Assembly (NCBI GenBank): GCA_016169945.1
Contig: JADLSH010000050.1
Location: 434,001-498,000 of the forward strand
Source: Trachythela sp. YZ-2020
Taxonomy: Eukaryota > Cnidaria > Anthozoa > Malacalcyonacea > Clavulariidae
DNA: 64,000 nucleotides
Direction: 5' to 3'
Of the stretch, positions 57,805-64,000 are shown piece by piece (within the stretch, counting starts at the first letter, position 1; each line of letters begins with the position of its first letter). Below the pieces are notes generated by a model. The model searched no databases. It worked only from the letters and a program-made list of their open reading frames with translations, and was not told the DNA's origin. The position numbers and the translations under genes are program-made.

Positions 57805-57848
57805 GTTGCCTGATGATTGCACAATTGCATGAAACTTGAAGTTGCAAC
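57805..57848 (+). ncRNA. Hammerhead ribozyme motif, Penelope 5'-type
   Basis: GUUGC, CUGAUGA, a TGCA/TGCA stem II with loop CAAT, GAAAC, a short stem III with loop TTGAA, cleavage triplet GUU, then GCAAC. Stem I (GUUGC/GCAAC) is fully paired. All core nucleotides of the hammerhead fold are present. Penelope-like elements are known to carry such ribozymes. Confidence 0.8.
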
Positions 57849-57903
57849 AAGAATATTTTAAGATTTAATTTGTTATATATATATATAATAGCTATAGTCA
57901 AAT

Positions 57904-57948
57904 CTGCAGACATGCATGTTTCGCCGTTCAACGGCTCGTCAGTGCAGC
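57904..57948 (-). ncRNA. Hammerhead ribozyme motif, second family
   Basis: The minus strand reads CUGCA, CUGACGA, stem II GCCG/CGGC with loop UUGAA, GAAA, stem III CAUG/CAUG-type, triplet GUC, then UGCAG. Stem I CUGCA/UGCAG pairs. The hammerhead core is complete. Confidence 0.85.
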
Positions 57949-58495
57949 TTGTAACGCAGTCTAGATGCGAGTGACTTCGTATTTATACACCATACTCTTG
58001 CCCTCACCATGGCCAAGCGCATGTGGTACAACACTCAGACACATACGCATCATAATATATATGTAATATATACAAACCGCACAAGAGGTCTTTATCAGAT
58101 TTAAAACATCGAGGCGCAGCCGAGTGTTTTAGATCTGATAAAGGCCGAACTGCAAGGTTTGTATATGACTTCTAAAATGACTCGTTTTGTACGCTCACTG
58201 GCGTTGGAATTTTGAAGATTGATGTTATCTACGCTGTTAAAATTGAAGGAGAAAATTTGAGCAAGTCTATATCAAATATATAGATCCGCTACGGGTCATG
58301 AGTTTCCTTTGTATTTTGCTTATGAATAATTAATGAATTTTAGAAATATCATTCAATCGTTTGAGCACTCTGGCCCCAAGACACTTCACGCATGTCTGGA
58401 TGCGCATGTGTCTGAGTATTGTACCACATGCGCTTGGTGAGGGCAAGAGTATGGTGTATAAATACGAAGTCACTCGCATCTAGACTGCGTTACAA

Positions 58496-58540
58496 GCTGC
58501 ACTGACGAGCCGTTGAACGGCGAAACATGCATGTCTGCAG
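58496..58540 (+). ncRNA. Hammerhead ribozyme motif, second family, plus strand
   Basis: Identical in core and stems to the minus-strand motif at 57,904-57,948: CTGACGA, GCCGTTGAACGGC, GAAAC, ATGCATGTC, TGCAG. A TATA-like motif lies about 40 bp upstream, so a transcript would be cut near its 5' end. Confidence 0.85.
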
Positions 58541-58550
58541 ATTTGACTAC

Positions 58551-58591
58551 ATGCATGCATGTTTCAGCGTCCAACGCCTCGTCAGTGCAGC
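58551..58591 (-). ncRNA. Hammerhead ribozyme motif, diverged copy
   Basis: The minus strand has CUGACGA, stem II GGCG/CGCU with loop UUGGA, and GAAAC. Compensated or wobble pairing is kept in stem II, but the cleavage end reads AUGCAUGUA and stem I is not evident. Confidence 0.6.
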
Positions 58592-58856
58592 TTGGTATAC
58601 GTCTATACACGAGATGTCAACCGTATTTATACACGTGAGCTTACTCTCACCAAGCCCATGTGGTACAACACGGTGACATCAACGCGTCTAGACATGCGCA
58701 AATTGTCATGGAGCCAGAGTGCTCAAACGACCACAAGGGAAGTGAGCTTTGCATTATCGCTAGTAGACACCCATTAGCTTTACCAGAGTGCTCAACAACA
58801 CTGAAGTGAAGGAGCGTAAACAGTACAATCTGTTATATATATTATATACATGCATG

Positions 58857-58896
58857 TTTCGCCGTTCAACGGCTCGTCAGTGCAGCTTGTAACGCA
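58857..58896 (-). ncRNA. Hammerhead ribozyme motif truncated at the cleavage site
   Basis: The core and stem II match the intact copies, but sequence after the cleavage triplet is replaced by TATATAAT, so stem I cannot form. The break falls at the expected self-cleavage position. Confidence 0.65.
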
Positions 58897-59020
58897 GTCT
58901 AGATGCGAGTGACTTCGTATTTATACACCATACTCTTGCCCTCACCAAGCGCATGTGGTACAATACTCAGACACATGCGCATCCAGACATGCGTGAAGTG
59001 TCTTGGGGCCAGAGTGCTCA

Positions 59021-59093
59021 ATATATAAATTGTAGGGACCGTTTATTATATATTTAAGGGAAGGTGCGCGGTTGTGTGGGGGTGGGCCAGAGA
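59021..59093 (+). repeat. Left direct repeat flanking the Penelope element
   Basis: ATATATAAATTGTAGGGACC through GGGTGGGCCAGAGA is repeated at 60,619-60,693 with a few differences. About 73-75 bp; probably a long target duplication or terminal repeat. Confidence 0.85.
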
Positions 59094-59097
59094 CACA

Positions 59098-59141
59098 GTT
59101 GTCTGATGATTGCACAATTGCATGAAACTTGAAGTTGCAAC
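59098..59141 (+). ncRNA. Hammerhead ribozyme at the 5' side of the Penelope element
   Basis: GUUGU, CUGAUGA, stem II TGCA/TGCA, GAAAC, loop TTGAA, triplet GUU, GCAAC. Stem I pairs GUUGU with GCAAC through one U-G wobble. Same family as 57,805-57,848 and same strand as the coding region downstream. Confidence 0.8.
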
Positions 59142-59223
59142 AAGAATATTTTAAGAATTAATTTGTTATATATATATATATAATAGCTATCATAGTATAT
59201 ATATATATATATAGCTATCATAG

Positions 59224-60410
59224 TATATAGCTTTATCTTGGGCTTCAAATTTGGCTACTATACCTGAAAACGATATTTCAATAATAAAACACGCTAGAAA
59301 ATCTCTCCTTTTCAATACCGGAATTTCATGGATAAAAAAAGATAGCCATAGTTTGTTTGACGTTAGCATGGGCAGTTTCGACGGCGCGGAAATTTGTGAG
59401 TTAGTAGGCCTTTTCATTTTAAACCACCTGAGTAAGAAATTTGGCAAAGAAAGCATCGGCCTATATAGAGATGACGGTTTGGCTATTATAAAAAGTAAAT
59501 CAGCACGTTTAGCAGACAAAACAAGAAAAGATCTCCACAAAATTTTCGAGCAGTTTGACCTACAAATTACCGCCGAATCAAATTTACGCATTGTAAACTT
59601 TTTAGATGTAACTTTCGACCTTAACAATGGAAAACATAGGCCTTATAGGAAGCCCAATGACGATCCACTATACATAAATATGCACTCTAATCACCCACCG
59701 ACCATCACAAGGCAACTACCTGCATCAATTAACAAGCGCATCGCACTTCTTTCATCAGATGAGCAAACTTTTCAGGAATCTGCACCCATATATCAGAACG
59801 CACTTAGGCAGAGCAACTTTAATCATGAACTTAGCTACACTCAGCACACACCGCAAAAACAACGCAGGAATAGGCAACGCAACATCATTTGGTTCAACCC
59901 ACCATTTAGCAAGAGTGTTAGCACAAACATGGGACGTAATTTCCTTAGTCTAATTGACAAGCATTTTCCACCGCACCACAAGCTACATAAAATTTTTAAC
60001 AGAAATACAGTTAAAGTAAGCTATAGCTGCATGAACAATATTAAGTCAGTAATCACTAAACACAATGCACGCATATCTAGAAATAACAAGCCACAGGAGA
60101 GGGGCACTACCAATTGCAGTTGTAGAAAAAACACCATTTGCCCGCTTCAAAAACAATGCATGACTAGGGACATAGTATACAAAGCAACAGTCACAGTAAG
60201 CAACACAAACACGATCAAAAATTACATTGGCATGACTGCAACCACATTCAAAGAGCGATTGGCCAACCACACTAAATCTTTTCAGCATAAAAAGCATGCA
60301 AATGACACGGAACTTTCGAAATATATTTGGACATTGAAAGAAAACAAAAAAGGATTTCAGTATTAATTGGCAAATTTTAAAACATTCTATTTCGTACACG
60401 GGAGGATGTC
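59224..60410 (+). pseudogene. Penelope-like retroelement: reverse transcriptase and GIY-YIG endonuclease
   Basis: The open frame runs from a stop at 59,221 to a stop at 60,366 without an ATG at its start, so the 5' part is missing. Reverse transcriptase signs include ISIIKHARKSLLFNTGISW, IGLYRDDGLAI (catalytic RDD, about residues 73-75 counting from 59,251) and NFLDVTFDLNNGKHRPYRKP. A Cys-rich linker (CSCRKNTICPLQKQC) leads to the GIY-YIG nuclease: VYKATVTV, NYIGMTATTFKERLANHTKS (YIG about 325-327) and TELSKYIWTLK. The frame breaks near 60,350, but the next frame continues SINWQILKHSISY and GGCRHRNKFRVNN, so one base was lost. The family copies itself by target-primed reverse transcription. 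Flanking hammerhead motifs mark both ends. Confidence 0.87.
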
Positions 60411-60527
60411 GTCATCGTAACAAATTTCGCGTAAACAACGCAAACAAAGCCATGCATGCACACATTGTCTCCCACACACACCCCCACGCCCCGGCAGGAA
60501 GCATATAAGCGGTCATTCCTTTTGATA

Positions 60528-60581
60528 CTTGTAAACTGCCTGATGATTCTTTTACAGATGAAACAGCCTGTTGCAGACAAG
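60528..60581 (+). ncRNA. Hammerhead ribozyme at the 3' side of the Penelope element
   Basis: CUUGU-AAA-CUGC, CUGAUGA, stem II UCU/AGA with loop UUUAC, GAAAC, loop AGCCU, triplet GUU, GCAG, ACAAG. Stem I pairs CUGC/GCAG and CUUGU/ACAAG around an AAA bulge. The stem II of three base pairs is weak, so activity is uncertain. Confidence 0.72.
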
Positions 60582-60618
60582 TTTTGAGGTAAGCGAAAAT
60601 CTATATATATATATATAT

Positions 60619-60693
60619 ATATATAAATTGTAGGGACCGTTTATTATATATTTAAGGGTAGGGTGCGCGGTTGTGTGGGGGGTGGGCCAGAGA
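60619..60693 (+). repeat. Right direct repeat flanking the Penelope element
   Basis: Second copy of the 59,021-59,093 sequence, directly after the (TA)n end of the Penelope tail. Confidence 0.85.
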
Positions 60694-61415
60694 TTTAAAG
60701 ATTGTTTTAGGGTGCGAGCCAACATAATTGTAAGCAAACATAATTATATGGCCAACTTGAATCCTTCCTCAATTATAAAATGCCTTTGCTAGAAATGTTG
60801 TTCACAGTTTTGTCATGGCTAGCAGTGTCGGGTTGCCGTTAGAGACTAAATGCTAAGCCAACACACTCACAATAGTTTGGTTTTTTATATAGAATTCTCA
60901 ACAGCAGTTCGCCTTGCACTTCGTCTTTTTCATCGTGCCCGAGATGTTGACATTTTAAGGTCTGTTTCTATGGTGATACGACATATGATTCGCAATAAAA
61001 ATCTGATGACTCAGCTTGACTTAGCTAGTCTTCTACAGTTCTACTTCCTTTATGCGATTATAGTCTGACTGTTTGAGCTTCTTTACTAGGCTATACAATA
61101 ATGACTATACTCTGACCCTATATCTATACGGATAGTGCGGTCTAGACAAATGGTATATGTAGTATAATGTAGTATAAGTATGTATTGTAATTTATATATT
61201 TACACGTAAATTGAACGTCAGTTAACTGACAAGGAAATGTAGTGTTCTATCCCAGTTTCCGGCGTTTAATTTGTTGCCAAACTATATATACATTGAATTG
61301 AATCTAACTCGCCATATATCGCTGTCAATTGACAACATTAACATGGCGATTGCGTTGTTTATCCAGAATCATTTTCCACAGCTGACTATTGTTCGTCTTT
61401 AAATTTGTCATGGTA
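60694..61415. other. Intergenic, nothing recognised
   Basis: A short open frame at 60,850-61,068 resembles no known protein. Further exons of the D8C gene would be expected here on the minus strand, but none was identified. Confidence 0.4.
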
Positions 61416-61892
61416 TTAAGTTGGTTTCTCAGACTTACCTGCACAATAAGCATAATAACACTGGTGTGGGTTCTTTAATCGGTAAAGATAGAAACCACTG
61501 CAGTTAACTACTTTAATGTTGTAAGAAACATCGCAGCCCGGCGAAGTTTGTCTGGGTACCACAGCACACGCAATCACGTCTGTCACGTTTTCAGCAACTG
61601 TAGGATGCCGTCCGATCAGCCAAATTGGTCTAGATGTACCGCATTTCCTAAAACCCGGATTTGTTGTTGGCATTTCATTACCGGCAGGACTGTCGAATCT
61701 GTACCATGTATCGTCAACAATGTAGTTGCGATCACACCTTGGACTCGCACCAGATTCAACTTCATCATTTGCTGTACTACGCCAGACTTCACTGAGAGTG
61801 ATATATGGTTGATAGCATTGCACATCAAGCGCGATACTGCCGTGTAAAAGCGAAAGAATTACAAAGAACATAAGCGCAGTTGTTGTCTCCAT
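61416..61892 (-). CDS. Secreted D8C-domain protein, first exon
   Basis: The ATG at 61,892 starts a signal peptide (METTTALMFFVILSLLHGSI, cleavage probably after ALD). The mature part has exactly eight cysteines in the pattern of the D8C domain of uromodulin, GP2 and OIT3: QCYQPYITLSEVWRS, RCDRNYIVDDTWYRFDSPAG, RKCGTSRPIWLIGRHPTVAE, ACAVVP, GCDVSYNIKVVNC, FYLYRLKNPHQCYYAYC. The domain is extracellular and disulphide-bonded, often paired with EGF, sushi or zona-pellucida modules in cnidarians. The exon probably ends at TATTGTGCAG, followed by a strong GTAAGT donor near 61,433, so the last few codons of the open frame are intronic. No premature stop; the best candidate for a functional host gene here. 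The next exon was not found. Confidence 0.85.
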   Translation of the reverse strand: METTTALMFFVILSLLHGSIALDVQCYQPYITLSEVWRSTANDEVESGASPRCDRNYIVDDTWYRFDSPAGNEMPTTNPGFRKCGTSRPIWLIGRHPTVAENVTDVIACAVVPRQTSPGCDVSYNIKVVNCSGFYLYRLKNPHQCYYAYCAGKSEKPT

Positions 61893-62439
61893 GTTTAACA
61901 GCTCTTCTGGGAAGTGGCCAACTCGCTCAAATTACATTTAATACATACGTATGTTTAGCGGTACAGGAAGTCGTTGACAATAATTATAAAATTTGGGGCA
62001 CTGATCAGCTATGAGAGCTTTTGTGAATTAGCCATAGCAATGATGTGAACAAACGTTTGCCAAATTTCCTATCATTGTGTATCAGAGATTCTGTATGAAA
62101 CTCTATCCAGCCATCTTAAGATCACATGGCTCTCCACAGGCGGCCCAATTTCAGGGTGAATGATCAGGAGTTGCTGGTTTTTAACCGTTTTTATAAACAA
62201 ATTTTATACTCTCCAAAACTATTCTAAAAACATTCTTAATTAAATTAGTCAAATAACTACACTTTAACAATAAAATATAGTTGACATGATAGTACAGTAT
62301 AATGCCTTTGCATTCTTTTAATTACTCCATGAGCTCATTTAGAGCGGTTTATGCAACCTTTTTTCTGTGGCCTATATGTTGTGTCAACTTGTGTCGGTTG
62401 CTCGTCATATGTATATAAAAGGTAAAGGCTCATTGCTTG
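61893..62439. other. Upstream region of the D8C gene
   Basis: Probably holds its promoter; no clear TATA box at the usual distance. No other genes. Confidence 0.35.
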
Positions 62440-62712
62440 CGGCCCGACCCAAGCCCGTAGCTGGCTCTCAATTTCTAGGGGGGCACTTGTGGGTGTCAGT
62501 CCGCGTTTGTCGACAAATTTTTCAAATGCTGAAAAAACGGGGGGGACGGGGGGGAGGTAATAGAAACGGGGGGACGGAGGGGGGAGGTAATAGAAAAACC
62601 AAATGTGCCGACATGATTTGGAATTCGCCGGAAAACAATTGGAATTGCCCGACAAACATTTTTCAGGGGGGGTGTGACACCCCCGAAACCCTCCCTAGCG
62701 ACGGCCCTGGAG
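62440..62712. repeat. G-rich degenerate transposon remnant
   Basis: Two copies of GGGGGGAGGTAATAGAAA lie near 62,550-62,597. The right end CCCTCCCTAGCGACGGCCCTGG resembles common MITE ends of the CAGGGCCGTCGCTAGG type, but a matching left end is unclear. Open frames across it are artefacts of low complexity. Confidence 0.5.
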
Positions 62713-63249
62713 GGGATGTTTTTGTGCTAGTTCCGGTCGCAACCCTGGAAAAATTGGTAAAAATACGTTCTTCTAGCCCATGAAGAATATTAGATTTGTC
62801 CTTTATTTCTTAAAACTTTAAAGTAAACATAGAAAATCAACTTTCTACCTATAAATGAACTTAACCAAAACAAAAATAACGTGATAGTGCTCGTGTTTTG
62901 GGGGGGCACGATTTCAATTTTATTTCCGGATGGGGGGAACTGCGCCTCGGGATGGGAGGGAACCAAATTCGTCGCGTGAATAATATTAAATTTAGTTAAT
63001 AATCGTTGGTTTCGCTTGTTAGTAATATTAAATGTTAGTAATTATAGACCTAGCATTTTAGTATTGAGTATTGGATTGAGCTTTCCGCCTGATGTGTCAA
63101 TCACTACTTAATTGCATTTAAAATTACTGAAAAGATAATACAACAATGAATGATTTGCCGGTTGCCAGACCCCCATATTTTCGCGCGGTTAACGCAAAGA
63201 ATCTTGGGATCGCCAGGGGGCAAACAAGAAATACTTTAATGGCGGAATA
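62713..63249. other. Intergenic upstream of the THAP gene
   Basis: Contains a further G-rich patch (62,898-62,960). The left end of a THAP transposon would be expected here; no inverted repeat can be tested because the other end is outside the window. Confidence 0.35.
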
Positions 63250-64000
63250 ATGGGAAAAGGTGATCATTGCGCTGTTTTTGCTTGTAATAACGATAGAAGA
63301 TACACCGAGAAGCAATTTGTTTGTTCCCGTGTTGGCCAACTTCGATTTTACTCTCCGCTTAACGCGAAAGATAAAACTAAATGGCAAAAACTGATCAATA
63401 GAAAGGATTTTAAGGTCACCGGTAGTACGAAGGTTTGTTCTAACCATTTTGCTTCTGGTTATCGGTGCAAAGAATGTCCAGATCCCACTTTACATTTGAA
63501 AGGATATGAAATAAAGAATATAAAGGAAAGATCAGCACCCAAACAACGAAGTGATGTGCTTCCTCGTAGAAATAAGAAGCGTAAAATTACTGACGAAAGC
63601 GACATATTATTTAGCACAACAAACCAGGACGAAGTCGAAGATTCCTTCTATACCTCAGAGCTGACGATTCACGAAGAGTGCTTTACCGAGCAAGGAAACT
63701 CTAGTGCAAATATTGAACCAGTCACCATTAAATCAGAACAACAATCGGATGTGTCAGAGAAAGATGACTCACTATTATTTGAAGATGATGAGAAAGAATG
63801 TTTTTGTGATGGGGACCTGAATGCATTGAAGTGAAATTGTTTATTCAGCAAACAACTGATCCCAAAAAATGCTATCGTTATACTGGATTATCGAAAGAAA
63901 AGCTGGATTTAGTGTTTGGATTGATAGATGTAAAAGCTAGAAGTTTGAGATATTGGAGAGGTTCCATTGATACACCACCTTCCCGAGCTGTAAAAAGGGG
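63250..64000 (+). CDS. THAP-domain transposase (or THAP protein), truncated by the window
   Basis: The ATG at 63,250 opens a THAP zinc finger: CAVFAC (C-x4-C), LRFYSPLNAKDKTKWQKLI with the conserved Trp, then KVCSNHF (C-x2-H). A basic segment (PRRNKKRKI) and an acidic linker follow. The frame stops at 63,834, but the next frame continues FIQQTTDPKKCYRYTGLSKE and LDLVFGLIDVKARSLRYWRG. This is the helix-turn-helix that precedes a DDE_Tnp_4-type nuclease in THAP-containing transposases. One base shift or an unseen small intron must join them. THAP domains bind DNA at element ends. The nuclease part lies beyond 64,000. Confidence 0.8.

Larger units (their letters stand above)
57904..59022. mobile_element. 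Array of four Penelope pLTR-like units in alternating orientation
   Basis: Units of about 165 bp contain a TATA-like GTGTATAAATACGAAGTC and a hammerhead at one end: minus (57,904-58,065), plus (about 58,375-58,540), minus and diverged (58,551-58,770), minus (58,857-59,022). Penelope elements are known for such inverted terminal arrangements. Confidence 0.75.

Noticed and set aside
62367..62783. 138-aa Gly/Arg-rich open frame
   Set aside because: It is produced by G-rich repeats and a MITE-like end, not by coding sequence.

Overview
This is eukaryotic, animal-type DNA: AT-rich, with GT-AG introns, microsatellites and very many transposable elements. The mix of Penelope-like retroelements with hammerhead ribozymes, a widespread invertebrate SINE core, L2/CR1-like LINE debris, a Harbinger element, a THAP transposase and a secreted D8C-domain exon suggests a cnidarian, perhaps an anthozoan. 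That is an inference from gene families; no species marker is visible. Only one gene looks like an ordinary host gene: the D8C-domain exon near 61.4-61.9 kb (minus strand). Almost everything else is mobile DNA in layers.

Layout. 1-9.7 kb: intergenic DNA with minisatellites, a 140-bp hAT-type MITE with perfect 8-bp target duplications, a 60-bp inverted repeat and a Penelope GIY-YIG remnant. 9.73-13.09 kb: a Harbinger/PIF element with both of its genes, the Myb-like one truncated by a SINE and the transposase carrying one stop codon. 14.29-23.63 kb: a 9,325-bp DNA transposon with 197-bp terminal inverted repeats (TIRs) and perfect 8-bp target duplications. It carries two convergent genes, a broken DUF6589-type putative transposase and an intact RecQ-like helicase of 579 aa. 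Three smaller elements are nested in it. 24-34.2 kb: LINE fragments of several families and a retroelement with a possible restriction-like nuclease tail.

34.2-57.2 kb: a 12.5-kb CACTG-ended transposon with TA target duplications and subterminal repeats sits inside that retroelement. It carries a nine-exon SAM-domain (SAMD3-like) gene and a divergent C2H2 finger exon. Most of the element and about 500 bp of flank were then duplicated in tandem (36,851-47,214 and 47,213-57,170), so the SAM gene is present twice, both copies broken. 56.9-60.7 kb: Penelope-like elements. One reverse transcriptase/GIY-YIG coding region has a hammerhead ribozyme motif on each side, and next to it lies an array of hammerhead units in alternating orientation. 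61-64 kb: the D8C exon, G-rich repeats, and a THAP-domain transposase running off the window.

Most interesting: the DUF6589 + RecQ transposon; the CACTG element with its SAM/C2H2 pair and tandem duplication; and the hammerhead array. All homology statements are by eye; no database search was run.
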